Assembly: GCA_034436335.1 (NCBI GenBank)
Contig: DAOTVO010000007.1
Span: forward strand, 29,666-93,665
Source of the DNA: UBA877 sp034436335
Lineage (GTDB): Bacteria; Chloroflexota; Anaerolineae; Anaerolineales; Villigracilaceae
Direction: 5' to 3'
DNA length: 64,000 nt
Shown here in pieces: positions 1-9,066 of the stretch (position 1 is its first letter; each line of letters opens with the position of its first letter). The notes under the pieces were generated by a model. The model was given only the letters and a program-made list of their open reading frames with translations. It was not told the DNA's origin and searched no databases. The translations under genes were made by a program, and so were the position numbers.

Positions 1-1486
1 CAATAGCCTTGCGTAGCCTTTCCAACACTTTCTCTTTTCCGACAACCTCCATACTCTCAAAGAGCGGCGGGCTGACCGTTTGCCCCGTCACGGCGACGCG
101 CAGGATGCCGAAGACCTGCCCGGCGCTCAAGCCGGATTGTTCCACGTAAGCGCGCATGGGAGGCTCGGCAAGGGCCGGGGTGATTTCTGGCAGCCCTGAC
201 AGAATCTCCAGCGCCTTGCGGGCTACCTCTGCAGATTGAGCGGCAGTTAGATTTTTGCCTATCAATTCCTCCGGTTTCGGTTCGACCGTCTCGCGGAAGA
301 ACCAGCCGCCAAAGGGCAGACAGTCATCGAGGGTGACGAGGCGCTCTCGAATGAGCGGAACTACCTTGAGCAGTTTGGCGTCGTCCACCTTCAGCCCGGC
401 ATTGACGAAGTAGGGCTTGAGGCGGGCGGCCAGGTCTTCCGACGGCAGGCGGCGGATGTGAACGCCGTTGAAGTGGTCGAGTTTGGCAAAGTTGATGGCT
501 GCCGGCGAGGGAGTCAGTTTGTTGATGTCGAAGCGAGCAATCATCTCATCAAGCGTCATCACGTCATCTTCAGAGACGCCCCAGCCCATCAGCACAATCC
601 AGTTCAGGACGCCTTCGGGAATGTAGCCCAGGTCTTTCAGGTCGCCGACATAAATGGAGTGACCGTCCTTGAGAGCATCGGCGGCCTCGCGCTTGGACAT
701 TTTGCCCTTGCCTGAAGGCTTCAGGAACACCGAAAGATGGACAAAGACCGGTTCCTCCCAGCCAAAGGCGCGGATGATATGCGCATGCAAAGGTTGGGAG
801 GGCAGCCACTCTGAGCCGCGAATGACATGGGTAATGCCCATCAGATGGTCGTCGGTCATTGCGGCGAGATGGTAAGTGGGCATTCCATCCGATTTGAGCA
901 AGACGCTGTCGTCGAGAGATGCGTTTTCGGTCACAATCGTGCCGCGCAGCAGGTCGGTGGTTTCGATGCTGCCCTCTTTCGGCATTTTGAAGCGGATAAC
1001 GTATTTCTCACCGGCCGCAGCACGCCGGCGGGCTTCATCCGGGTCGAGCATACGGCAGGTCCCATCATAGCGCGGGTTTTGCTTGTTCGCCATCTGCTCC
1101 CGGCGGACTTTTTCCAGCCGGTCGGGAGTGCAGAAGCAGGGATAGGCGTGGCCAAGTTCGACCAGTTTCCAGGCGTATTCGCGATAGATGTCACGCCGCT
1201 CGCTCTGACGGTAGGGGCCGCAGGGGCCGCCGATATCCGGCCCTTCGTCATACTCAATCCCAAGCCAGCGCAGACCGTCAATCAGTTCCTGTTCTGCGCC
1301 GGGGACAAAGCGCTTACGGTCGGTGTCTTCGATGCGCAGGATAAAGGTCCCGCCGGTGCTGCGGGCAAGCAGGAAAGGATAGAGTGCCGAGCGCGCCGAG
1401 CCAAGGTGCATCCGTCCGGTCGGTGAGGGAGCGAAGCGGGTGCGGACAGGTTTCCGGTCCGCGTTGGGGGAAAAGGGGATATCCAA
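1..1486 (-). CDS. gltX: Glutamyl-tRNA synthetase, C-terminus cut by the window edge
   Basis: Charges tRNA(Glu) with glutamate in the cytoplasm. Reading begins at a TTG at 1486, preceded by GGAGG (1492-1496) with 5 nt spacing. The N-terminus shows the class I signature (FAPSPTGRMHLGSAR, a HIGH variant) and then FILRIEDTDRKR. A GKGKMSKR motif (the KMSKS loop) is encoded near 690-705. About 495 codons are visible and the frame is open to base 1, where it reads VVGKEKVLERLRKAI, typical of the last part of the anticodon-binding domain, so only a short tail should be missing. It lies 11 nt after rodA and is probably the last visible gene of the shape/division operon. GltX and GluRS of relaxed specificity cannot be separated by eye. 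Confidence 0.95.
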   Translation of the reverse strand, partial: MDIPFSPNADRKPVRTRFAPSPTGRMHLGSARSALYPFLLARSTGGTFILRIEDTDRKRFVPGAEQELIDGLRWLGIEYDEGPDIGGPCGPYRQSERRDIYREYAWKLVELGHAYPCFCTPDRLEKVRREQMANKQNPRYDGTCRMLDPDEARRRAAAGEKYVIRFKMPKEGSIETTDLLRGTIVTENASLDDSVLLKSDGMPTYHLAAMTDDHLMGITHVIRGSEWLPSQPLHAHIIRAFGWEEPVFVHLSVFLKPSGKGKMSKREAADALKDGHSIYVGDLKDLGYIPEGVLNWIVLMGWGVSEDDVMTLDEMIARFDINKLTPSPAAINFAKLDHFNGVHIRRLPSEDLAARLKPYFVNAGLKVDDAKLLKVVPLIRERLVTLDDCLPFGGWFFRETVEPKPEELIGKNLTAAQSAEVARKALEILSGLPEITPALAEPPMRAYVEQSGLSAGQVFGILRVAVTGQTVSPPLFESMEVVGKEKVLERLRKAI

Positions 1487-1497
1487 AAATGCCTCCG

Positions 1498-2598
1498 TTA
1501 GAAATCCAGTGGTTTTTGGCGCATGGCAACCGATTCTACCAGTCCCACGCCAAGCATGAGCGAGACCAAACCGCTGCCTCCATAACTGATAAAAGGCAGC
1601 GGCACGCCCGTAACCGGAATCAGGTTCAGGTTGACAGCGATGTTGACCGCGCCCTGGAAAAGAATGAGAATAGCGACGCCGTAGGCAATCATCGCTCCAA
1701 AGGCATCGCGCGCCAGACGCGCCGCCCGCAAACAGCGATAAACGATGAAGCCCAACAAAATCAGCACAAAGACGTTGCCCACGAAGCCAAATTCTTCGCC
1801 GATAACCGAGAAGATGAAATCGGTATGTCGCACTTTCATAAAACGCAGTTGGGTCTGCGTGCCAAGTCCGTAGCCCTTGCCGGCCCAGCCGCCCGAGGCA
1901 AGCGCGGCGAGCGCCTGCAGAACGTTATACGTCGCGCCGTAACTGGCATTTGGGTCCGGAGCAATAAAGTTGATGATGCGCTGTTGTTGATAGTCTTTCA
2001 AGAAAGGGAAGATAGCCACCGGGGCCGCCATCAGCATCGCCCCAATCACCAACAGTTGATTGATCGGCATGCCGGCCGTCCAGACCATTGCCGCCCACAG
2101 CACCATTGTCACGATGACGTTGCTCAGGTTAGGCTGGATGTAGATGAGGCCGGCAATTCCAAGTGCGATGAGCAGGCTTTTAATCGTCCACATCCAATCG
2201 CGCGGTTGGTCTACTGTTTTGGCAAAATAGTTCGCCAGCGCCAGGATGACGACAATCTTCGCCAGTTCGGTCGGCTGGATGGAAATCAGGCCGGTCTCGA
2301 TCCAGCGCGTTGCGCCAAAACGGGTGCCGCCGATGAGGCTCAGCAGTCCGAGCGCAATCACGATGACCACATACATGGGCAGGATGGCCCCGGACCAAAA
2401 GCGGTAGTCAATGATGCAAACGAGAAGGATGACGAACAAGCCAATGCCGCCAAAAATCATCTGGCGGTTGACCACATCTGCCAGCGCTTCGTTGCCTGCA
2501 ATGGCCGATCGAATCATCGTCACGCCGAAGACCAGAGCGATGGTAACCGCCCCCAACAGCCAGAAGTCGAAATGACGCCAAAAACCACTTCTAAACAT
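1498..2598 (-). CDS. rodA: RodA-type SEDS peptidoglycan glycosyltransferase
   Basis: A 366-residue polytopic SEDS protein that polymerises lipid II glycan strands during lateral wall growth. About ten hydrophobic segments are visible, beginning FWLLGAVTIALVFGVTMI. The conserved family end, PLPFISYGGSGLVSLMLGVGLV, is at residues about 333-355. Partnership with the class B PBP encoded by mrdA in the same cluster, rather than with ftsI, is the reason to call it RodA instead of FtsW. Its stop is 11 nt before the gltX TTG. No good Shine-Dalgarno precedes the chosen ATG. Order mreBCD-mrdA-minCDE-rodA is also known in clostridia. Confidence 0.9.
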   Translation of the reverse strand: MFRSGFWRHFDFWLLGAVTIALVFGVTMIRSAIAGNEALADVVNRQMIFGGIGLFVILLVCIIDYRFWSGAILPMYVVIVIALGLLSLIGGTRFGATRWIETGLISIQPTELAKIVVILALANYFAKTVDQPRDWMWTIKSLLIALGIAGLIYIQPNLSNVIVTMVLWAAMVWTAGMPINQLLVIGAMLMAAPVAIFPFLKDYQQQRIINFIAPDPNASYGATYNVLQALAALASGGWAGKGYGLGTQTQLRFMKVRHTDFIFSVIGEEFGFVGNVFVLILLGFIVYRCLRAARLARDAFGAMIAYGVAILILFQGAVNIAVNLNLIPVTGVPLPFISYGGSGLVSLMLGVGLVESVAMRQKPLDF

Positions 2599-2684
2599 AA
2601 GAGGTTTTTTTCACACGCTCCGCCGGGCTAGTCCCCGGCGGCGAATGTTTGCATTCAACAAATAGAGGATAACCGAAGGAAACA

Positions 2685-2933
2685 TCATCTTCGCCTGCGG
2701 TTGGCGCTGCGCAGGGGAATATCGGCCACCAGACGCTGGGCGCGCCCGTCCTGCGCCACGTTAATCATCACGCCCTGCGGGTCTATTTCCACATGGCGGG
2801 AAATCGTCTGAATCAGGTCATCCTTCAACGCCTCGAGTTCGGCAGGATTGAGGTCGGTGCGGTCGTGAATCAAGACCAGTTGCAGGCGTTCTTTGGCGCT
2901 GTTGGCGCTCTTTTTCCGGCGAAAGAAGTCCAT
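2685..2933 (-). CDS. minE: Cell division topological specificity factor MinE
   Basis: An 82-residue MinE that stimulates MinD ATPase and drives Min oscillation or localisation. It begins MDFFRRKKSANSAKERLQLVL, the N-terminal amphipathic membrane-binding and MinD-contact segment, and continues with the topological specificity part (VEIDPQGVMINV). The GGGGAGG at 2939-2945 is 5 nt from the ATG at 2933. Another ATG at 2936 overlaps the minD stop (ATGATG with TGA), and the frame extends up to 2960, but both are too close to the ribosome site. Presence of MinE distinguishes this system from DivIVA-based Min systems. Confidence 0.92.
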   Translation of the reverse strand: MDFFRRKKSANSAKERLQLVLIHDRTDLNPAELEALKDDLIQTISRHVEIDPQGVMINVAQDGRAQRLVADIPLRSANRRRR

Positions 2934-3718
2934 CATTTCCTCCCCAGCAGACGCTGCCACAGTCCCGGGGTTTCGAGTTCCAGAAATTCAACCTGCTCAC
3001 CTATCAGGCGGCGGGCAATGTTCTGAAAAGCCTGACCGGCGCGGCTCTTGGGGTCGAGCGCCAGCGGCTGACCTTTGTTCGAGGCAACAATCACATTTTC
3101 ATCTTCCGGCACGACACCAATCAGGTCAATCGCCAGCAAATCAAGGATATCATCCACCGAGAGCATGTCGCCGCGCTTGACCATGCTGGGATTGACGCGG
3201 TTGATGACCAGCGAAACCGGGCCTTTTTCCTCGGCATCGAGGATGCCCACCACCCGGTCGGCGTCGCGCACCGCCGAGACATCGGGATTGGTGACCACCA
3301 AAATCTGGTCGGCGGCAGCGATGGCGTTCTTGAAGCCGCGCTCGATGCCGGCAGGCGAATCGATCAAAATCCAGTCCACCTCGGGGCGCAATTCGTCGCA
3401 CAACCGCACCATATCACTCGGCGAGACGGCGGTCTTATCGCGCGTTTGCGCGGCAGGGATGAGATAGAGTTCCGGCAAACGCTTGTCACGAATCATGGCT
3501 TGCCGCAGGCGGCAGCGACCCTCGATGACATCCACCAGGTCATAGACGATGCGGTTCTCCAGACCCATCACCACATCCAGATTACGCAGGCCAATATCGC
3601 CATCCACGCACGCCACACGCTGACCGCGTGCCGCCAGGGCCACGGCGATATTGGCTACCGAGGTGGTTTTTCCCACCCCGCCCTTTCCCGAACTGATTGT
3701 CACTACTTTTGCTGCCAT
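2933..3718 (-). CDS. minD: Septum site-determining ATPase MinD
   Basis: A 261-residue ParA/MinD-family ATPase that recruits MinC to the membrane and blocks polar division. The deviant Walker A GKGGVGKTT is at residues 11-19, with the signature lysine at 12. DGDIGLRNLDVVMGLENR follows as the switch I region, and DWILIDSPAGIERG is the Walker B. The C-terminal tail (LELETPGLWQRLLGRK) is an amphipathic membrane-targeting helix. It lies 12 nt from minC and its stop overlaps the minE start, so the three Min genes are translationally linked. Confidence 0.95.
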   Translation of the reverse strand: MAAKVVTISSGKGGVGKTTSVANIAVALAARGQRVACVDGDIGLRNLDVVMGLENRIVYDLVDVIEGRCRLRQAMIRDKRLPELYLIPAAQTRDKTAVSPSDMVRLCDELRPEVDWILIDSPAGIERGFKNAIAAADQILVVTNPDVSAVRDADRVVGILDAEEKGPVSLVINRVNPSMVKRGDMLSVDDILDLLAIDLIGVVPEDENVIVASNKGQPLALDPKSRAGQAFQNIARRLIGEQVEFLELETPGLWQRLLGRK

Positions 3719-3730
3719 GTCACCTTCCTG

Positions 3731-4402
3731 TCATGCCTGCCAGGGTTCGGCGATCAGCCGTCCATCCACAAGCCGGGCCACCTCTGGCTGGTTTTTTCCG
3801 TGCTTATGCGGCGAAATCGCAATCTCGCTTGCTATACGCAATTGGGTAGGAGATAATTCCAGGGCGCAGACGACGGCTGTTTCATCGCCGCCCGCCCCGG
3901 CATGGACGACGCCGCGCAGCCTGCCCCAGATGATGACGCTGCCGCCGGCCACGATTTCCGCGCCGGGGTTGACATCTCCCAGGACAACGACCGACCCCTC
4001 GTGGACGATTTTCGTCCCGGAGCGAAGCGGCCCCTTGACCCATTTGGCCGCCTCGGCAGGAATGCCCTCCACAGATTCGGGGACCTGCGGCGGGCGCGGC
4101 TTCGAGAGACGGGTTGCCAGCCCAAGGTTCTGGGCGGTGGTCTCCGTCAGCGGCGATTCACTTAACACTGCCCACAGGTTAATCCCGCGCTCGGAAAGTT
4201 GGTCGCGCAGGGCCGCCAGTTCCGCTACACGCAAAGCGCAGGTACCCACATCCAGAGCCAGACGCGCCCCCTGAAAGAAAGCCGGCTGACGCTCAATCTG
4301 CTCGGCAAGAGCCGCCAACAGGTCCGGCCACGGCGCCTGACCGAGGGTTACCAGCAGGCCATCGCGAATCCCTTTAATCTGGACGAGCGGCGTGTTCTCC
4401 AT
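3731..4402 (-). CDS. minC: Septum site-determining protein MinC
   Basis: A 223-residue FtsZ polymerisation inhibitor. The N-terminal domain (about 1-105) is weakly conserved. The C-terminal right-handed beta-helix is clear from residue about 125: GPLRSGTKIVHEGSVVVLGD, NPGAEIVAGGSVIIWGRLRG and the closing LSPTQLRIA. This half binds MinD. Its start codon lies inside an 18-bp perfect palindrome that also contains a TATAAT box, so transcription may begin here as well as upstream. Confidence 0.93.
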   Translation of the reverse strand: MENTPLVQIKGIRDGLLVTLGQAPWPDLLAALAEQIERQPAFFQGARLALDVGTCALRVAELAALRDQLSERGINLWAVLSESPLTETTAQNLGLATRLSKPRPPQVPESVEGIPAEAAKWVKGPLRSGTKIVHEGSVVVLGDVNPGAEIVAGGSVIIWGRLRGVVHAGAGGDETAVVCALELSPTQLRIASEIAISPHKHGKNQPEVARLVDGRLIAEPWQA

Positions 4403-4419
4403 AATTTTGCAAAATTATA
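4401..4419 (-). promoter_or_regulatory. Palindrome with a -10 box at the minC start
   Basis: Bases 4401-4418 form the perfect palindrome ATAATTTTGCAAAATTAT. Read on the minus strand, TATAAT (4414-4419) lies 11 nt before the minC ATG and the palindrome runs into the start codon. No convincing -35 is present. It could be an operator, a hairpin around the start codon, or chance A/T symmetry. Confidence 0.4.
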
Positions 4420-4434
4420 CTGCCTTTCCTCCGA

Positions 4435-6561
4435 TTAGGGATTGCCGCCCACTGCCTGAGCCGTGTCAATCGCCTTGAGCGCGAAGTAGGCATTCATAAT
4501 GTTCCGCACAATCGGGGCGGCGACACGTCCGCCTTCGCCGGCGTTATAGAGGAAGACGACCACGGCAATTTCCGGGTTGTCGAAGGGAGCGTAGGCCACC
4601 GTCCAGCCATGAGAGGGCCACTCACCGCGCTGGCAGAGGTTCTTGATGCGCGCCACATCGTCACAATACTCGGCGGTGCCTGTTTTGCCAGCGACGGCGA
4701 TAGGGTAATTGCCAAAGGAAAAGGGACGATTGAGCGTGCCGCGCGAATCGGTGACGGCCATGCGCATTCCCTGCTGAACCTGTTGAACAGCCGTGAGAGA
4801 GACCGTTTTCATTTTGCCGGTAAATTCGCAGTAGCCGCTCTCGTTGCAGGCGAAATCGCGGATGAGCGGGTCTTGAGTGATGTCCCAGCGCAGGCGCGGG
4901 GTGAAGGGTTGAATGACATGACCGAGGTTGTCCCGAATTTCGTGGATGAGGGTTGGCTGCATGTATTTGCCGTCATTGGCGATGACAGCCGCCGAGACAA
5001 GCACCTGCAAGGGAGTAGCCAGGACATATCCCTGGCCCACGCTGGCGAGGTAGGTGTCGCCGGTGGACCAGTTTTCTCCCTTGTAGATACGCTTCCAGGT
5101 TGGGTCAGGAATGAGGCCGGTGTATTCGGCCGGCAGTTCGATGCCCGTCTGTTGGTCGTAGCCCAAGGCGCGGGCGTATTCCTGCAAGCGCCAGATGCCC
5201 AATCCGCCGCCGGTGATTTCGGGCAGGTAGCCGCCGCCGACTTTGTAGAAGCACGAGTCGCTCGAAAGGGCAATGCACTTGAGGAAAGGCAACTGTCCCA
5301 GGCCGCTGGTCTCGCCATAGAAGGTAAATGTCCAGTCGTAGTATTCCTCGTACTTGCCTTCTTCGGTCGGTGAATAGGTGTTGAGGACGCGGATGATGGC
5401 CGGGGCGTCAATGACCGAGGCGGGCGTCACCACTCCCTCGTTGAGCGCGCCGAGGGCAGTAGTCAACTTGAAGGTCGAGCCAGGCGGAAATTCGGCGGTG
5501 ATGGCGTAGTTCAGCAGGGGGTGGGCCGGGTCTTGTTCCAACTGGCGGTAGTAATAGGCCGGGATGAAACGCGCCATACGGTTGTTTTCGTAGGTGGGAG
5601 TCTGCGCCATCGCCAGAATTTCGCCCGTTTGAGGATTCATGGCGATGGCGACGCCGCTGGAAATTCGATAATAGCCGTAATAGACGTTGTTCCAGTAGTC
5701 AATCGCCGTTGTCAGCGCGGCTTCAGTGGCTTGCTGAAGGCGGGTGTCTATCGTCAGGACAACATTGCTGCCTGCCGTCGGCGCGACGGGTGGTTCGAGG
5801 TTGCGCAACACCTGACCGGCCACATCCACTTCGACAACGCGCGTGCCGGGCGTTCCAATCAGCAAATCATTGAGAGCAAGTTCAATCCCGGCATAGCCAA
5901 CTTTATCGCGGTTGGGCAAGAATCCCTGGGCGCGGTACTCCTGCTCCAGGGCGGCAGGGATGGGACCGAGAAAGCCGATGATGTTGGCCGTCAACGAGCC
6001 GGTCGGGTAGTCGCGTATCGGTTCGACGAGGATGTCCACCCCCGGCCAGTCGGAGGCATGCTCGGCCACGATGCGGGCAATTTTCTCGTCCACGTTGCAT
6101 TGAATTTTGACCGGCTCGTAGGGGGCATTTGATTCACCTAACGCCACCAGGTCAGAAATGCTTGGACCGGGGACGCAGGGGGCAAACAGTTTGGCGGCGT
6201 TGAGCGTTTGCTCGGTTACCGGGCCGCCCACCGGCACGCCGGTCAGCGCAGAGAGTTCGCGGTAGATTTGTTGAATGTTTCCGGCGTCGTCGGGCAAAGC
6301 GGCAGGGGTAACCACAATTGTATAGGAGGGAACATTGCGCGCCAGAACAATGCCGTTGCGGTCGTAAATGAGGCCGCGCGCCGGCGGGTCGCTGATCATC
6401 TTGGTGCGGTTTTCTTCGGTCTGGGCCAGGTAGTCGCTGCCGTTGATGATTTGCAGAGAAAACAAACGGGCAACAAAAACCAGGCCTATCAAAAGGCCGA
6501 CGGCGTACACCACCAGGAAGCGCCATTGCGTAAATTGGTTTGCGCGGGGGGCAAGGGTCAT
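4435..6561 (-). CDS. mrdA: Penicillin-binding protein 2 (elongasome transpeptidase)
   Basis: A 708-residue class B PBP cross-linking peptidoglycan with RodA. One N-terminal membrane helix (about 14-35) is followed by the dimerisation domain (ARGLIYDRNG) and a transpeptidase domain. Active-site motifs visible are S-T-F-K in PGSTFKLTTALG (about residue 360), S-S-D (ALSSDSCFYKVG; an SxD as in E. coli PBP2 rather than SxN), and KTGT in VAGKTGTAEYCDD (about 625). It is 1 nt from mreD and 32 nt from minC. It carries a longer pre-transpeptidase region than E. coli PBP2, with several cysteines. Confidence 0.93.
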   Translation of the reverse strand: MTLAPRANQFTQWRFLVVYAVGLLIGLVFVARLFSLQIINGSDYLAQTEENRTKMISDPPARGLIYDRNGIVLARNVPSYTIVVTPAALPDDAGNIQQIYRELSALTGVPVGGPVTEQTLNAAKLFAPCVPGPSISDLVALGESNAPYEPVKIQCNVDEKIARIVAEHASDWPGVDILVEPIRDYPTGSLTANIIGFLGPIPAALEQEYRAQGFLPNRDKVGYAGIELALNDLLIGTPGTRVVEVDVAGQVLRNLEPPVAPTAGSNVVLTIDTRLQQATEAALTTAIDYWNNVYYGYYRISSGVAIAMNPQTGEILAMAQTPTYENNRMARFIPAYYYRQLEQDPAHPLLNYAITAEFPPGSTFKLTTALGALNEGVVTPASVIDAPAIIRVLNTYSPTEEGKYEEYYDWTFTFYGETSGLGQLPFLKCIALSSDSCFYKVGGGYLPEITGGGLGIWRLQEYARALGYDQQTGIELPAEYTGLIPDPTWKRIYKGENWSTGDTYLASVGQGYVLATPLQVLVSAAVIANDGKYMQPTLIHEIRDNLGHVIQPFTPRLRWDITQDPLIRDFACNESGYCEFTGKMKTVSLTAVQQVQQGMRMAVTDSRGTLNRPFSFGNYPIAVAGKTGTAEYCDDVARIKNLCQRGEWPSHGWTVAYAPFDNPEIAVVVFLYNAGEGGRVAAPIVRNIMNAYFALKAIDTAQAVGGNP

Positions 6562-6562
6562 T

Positions 6563-7060
6563 TCAAACCTCTAAAGGATAGAGCCCGGCAGTCAAATCGC
6601 GCGCCAGGGGATGAATGATGATGGCAATAAAAAGGTTGAGAAATAAACAGGGCAAAATGACTTGCGGAAAAACGTTCGACAAAACGAGGGGGGTCTCGAA
6701 CAATGTGCGGTAGACAAATACCGCGCCTTGCAGGAACAGCGTTCCAGCAAGCGTTACCAGAAAGAGCGCCAGGAGCGGCGCTTGCCAGATGCGGCGGGCC
6801 AGCAGACGAGCCAGCCCCACGACTACCAGGTAAGCGGCCAGGTAAAGGTACCAGGGAGCCGCCGAAATGCCGCCGACAAGCAAACCGAGACCCGCTGCCC
6901 AGAGGGCCATGTGGCGGGCGCGTTCATTCAGGCTCATGGCCGCCAGAAATACCAGCACCAGGTCGGCGCTTCCGCCAAGAAGGTGGACGCGGCTCACTAC
7001 TGTCGTCTGCAGGAAAACAGCCAGCAAAGCGGCCGTCAGGACGGTCAGGAAAACGCGCAT
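6563..7060 (-). CDS. mreD: Rod shape-determining membrane protein MreD
   Basis: A 165-residue integral membrane protein with five or six hydrophobic segments beginning VFLTVLTAALLAVFLQTTVV. The sequence is weakly conserved, as is usual for MreD, but size, topology and the position between mreC (3 nt away) and mrdA (1 nt away) make the call safe. It links the MreB filament and MreC to PBP2 and RodA in the inner membrane. Confidence 0.88.
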   Translation of the reverse strand: MRVFLTVLTAALLAVFLQTTVVSRVHLLGGSADLVLVFLAAMSLNERARHMALWAAGLGLLVGGISAAPWYLYLAAYLVVVGLARLLARRIWQAPLLALFLVTLAGTLFLQGAVFVYRTLFETPLVLSNVFPQVILPCLFLNLFIAIIIHPLARDLTAGLYPLEV

Positions 7061-7063
7061 CTC

Positions 7064-7909
7064 TTACGGCCCTGGGGTGGGAATCAGCGGCGTAATATCT
7101 ACAGGCTTGAAGTTGGTGATGACAAGCACAAATTGCAGGCGCGAGAAATCCACATTGGGCTGAACCGAAGCCTGCTGAAACAACTCGTATTCCAGTCTGC
7201 GCACGCTGACCACCTGACCCACCAGCAGGTTGGGAGGGTAGCCTCCACCAAGTCCCGAAGTAAGGATGATGTCTCCCGATTGAACGACTGCGTCCTGCGG
7301 AATCATATCGAGCGACAAGTCGCCGGTCACCGAACCGACGAGCATGGCTTCCGTATCCGAGGCTTGCAGACGGACGTTGATTGCCGAAGCCGAATCGGTA
7401 ATCAACTGAACGCGCGCCGCCTCAGCGATGACCGCATCTACACGGCCAACAAGTCCATTATTTGTGACCACCGGCATGCCGGGCAGAATGCCGTTATTCG
7501 AGCCGGCATCTATAATCACATAACTGTAGAACGGGCTTGGGTCGCGGCCAATGACCGTTGCGCCGGTGTAGGAATATTGAGGGTTGGCACGCGCGAACTC
7601 CAGAAGCGCAGAGAGAATTTCCACGTCTGCTACCTGCTGTTGGAGAGAGATCACCTCGGTCTGGAGGCGAGCCACTTCGGCCTCCAACTGGGCGTTACGT
7701 TGACGGAGCGAGATGACATCACGCGGCACGGTCAGGAAATCCACCAGAGCAAGATAACGGGTGGAAAACCAGGTTTGCACATCCACGACAAGCCTCTGAA
7801 AGAATGAATTCACAGGCTGGAAATAGCCGCCCAACGCCAGCGCAATCAGGCCGACGACTATCAAGCCAATAATGACTCTTTGCAGGGAACGGGAAAAGCC
7901 AAGTTTCAT
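7064..7909 (-). CDS. mreC: Rod shape-determining protein MreC
   Basis: A 281-residue bitopic protein. It has a short cytoplasmic tail, a membrane helix at about 9-30 (VIIGLIVVGLIALALGG), a coiled coil (LRQRNAQLEAEVARLQTEVISLQQQ) and the two beta domains that scaffold PBP2 and RodA. The start at 7909 (MKLGFSRS) is chosen because the longer frame from 7978 would overlap mreB by 38 nt and adds a charged stretch before the helix. It lies 31 nt after mreB. Confidence 0.92.
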   Translation of the reverse strand: MKLGFSRSLQRVIIGLIVVGLIALALGGYFQPVNSFFQRLVVDVQTWFSTRYLALVDFLTVPRDVISLRQRNAQLEAEVARLQTEVISLQQQVADVEILSALLEFARANPQYSYTGATVIGRDPSPFYSYVIIDAGSNNGILPGMPVVTNNGLVGRVDAVIAEAARVQLITDSASAINVRLQASDTEAMLVGSVTGDLSLDMIPQDAVVQSGDIILTSGLGGGYPPNLLVGQVVSVRRLEYELFQQASVQPNVDFSRLQFVLVITNFKPVDITPLIPTPGP

Positions 7910-7940
7910 AGGTTCCCGCGCGTCCGGCGCGGTCACGCGG

Positions 7941-9008
7941 TTACGAATGACGCGTGCTGCCGCGCTCCAGCCCGACAAGATAGCGGCTCAAGTGGGAGAA
8001 ATCGTCTAGCACCATTCCTGCTCCCCGGCAGACACAGGTCAGGGGGTCTTCAGCCGCCCAGACGCGCAGATTTAACTCGTCCGAGAGACGGTCTGCCAGT
8101 CCCTGCAAAAGGGCGCCGCCGCCAGCGAGGCAAATACCAACATCCATCAGGTCGGCGATGATTTCGGGAGGAGCTTCATCGAGAGCATCTTTGATGGTTT
8201 CGACAATGACCCGTACAGACTGCGACAAGGCTTCGCGGACTTCTACAGAAGAAATCTCTATCGATTCGGGCAAGCCGGTGACCAGATTGCGGCCGCGCAC
8301 TTCCATCGTTTTTTCGACCGGCAAGGGAAAAGCAGAACCGATCTGCCACTTGACCTGCTCGGCAATCCGCTCGCCAATCAAAACGTTGTATTTGTTGCGG
8401 ATGTATTGGACGATGTCCTGGTCCATTTCGTCGCCCGCCACACGCAGAGAACGGGAAACCACCACGCCGCCCATCGAGAGAATCGCCACTTCGGTCGTCC
8501 CGCCGCCGATGTCCACCACCATCGAGCCGCGTGTTTCGCCGATGGGCAGGCCCGCTCCCAGGGCCGCGGCGGTCGGCTCTTCGATGAGATGGGCTTCGCG
8601 CGCACCGGCGGCGATGGCAGCGTCGAAGACGGCGCGTTTTTCCACTTCGGTCACACCGCAGGGAATGCCGATGACGACGCGCGGGCGCGGCAGAGGCACA
8701 ACGCTTTGTTCATGCACTTTGCCGATGAAATATTCGAGCATCGCCTCGGTGATGTCAAATTCCGCAATCACGCCATCACGAAGCGGACGCACCACGTTAA
8801 TCGAACCGGAGGTACGTCCTACCATCTCTTTCGCCTGCAACCCAATCGCCAAAGGCTGGCGAGTCCGCTTATCCACGGCCACCCAGGAAGGTTCGTTGAT
8901 CACAATGCCCTTTCCCCGAACATGAACGAGGGTGTTGGCTGTACCCAGATCAATGCCAATATCCAGGGAAAACAGTCCCAGCAGCCAATTGAGGGGATTG
9001 AAAGCCAA
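7941..9008 (-). CDS. mreB: Actin-like rod shape protein MreB
   Basis: A 355-residue actin-fold ATPase forming membrane filaments that guide wall synthesis. Phosphate 1 is IGIDLGTANTLV, phosphate 2 is MVVDIGGGTTEVAILS, and the adenosine motif is CLAGGGALLQGL. The N-terminus (FNPLNWLLGLFSLD) is hydrophobic and could insert in the membrane. Translation starts at TTG 9008 with AGGAG 9 nt upstream. An extended -10 promoter lies 34 nt upstream, so the mre-min block can be transcribed independently of the regulatory genes before it. Confidence 0.95.
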   Translation of the reverse strand: MAFNPLNWLLGLFSLDIGIDLGTANTLVHVRGKGIVINEPSWVAVDKRTRQPLAIGLQAKEMVGRTSGSINVVRPLRDGVIAEFDITEAMLEYFIGKVHEQSVVPLPRPRVVIGIPCGVTEVEKRAVFDAAIAAGAREAHLIEEPTAAALGAGLPIGETRGSMVVDIGGGTTEVAILSMGGVVVSRSLRVAGDEMDQDIVQYIRNKYNVLIGERIAEQVKWQIGSAFPLPVEKTMEVRGRNLVTGLPESIEISSVEVREALSQSVRVIVETIKDALDEAPPEIIADLMDVGICLAGGGALLQGLADRLSDELNLRVWAAEDPLTCVCRGAGMVLDDFSHLSRYLVGLERGSTRHS

Positions 9009-9041
9009 AGCGCGATGCTCCTTTGCGGTGTATTGAAAATA

Positions 9042-9050
9042 ATTATACCA
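9042..9050 (-). promoter_or_regulatory. Extended -10 promoter of the mreB operon
   Basis: On the minus strand the sequence TGGTATAAT is an extended -10 element (TGnTATAAT) in the 58-nt gap between the PP2C gene and mreB. No clear -35 hexamer is visible, which is usual for extended -10 promoters. Confidence 0.6.
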
Positions 9051-9066
9051 TGAGGCTCTTTTTTGC

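Noticed and set aside
1498..2598. FtsW instead of RodA
   Set aside because: The gene clusters with mreBCD and mrdA and not with ftsI or mur genes.
1384..2631. A 415-codon plus-strand frame opposite rodA
   Set aside because: His/Gln/Arg-rich composition typical of antisense of a membrane protein gene.
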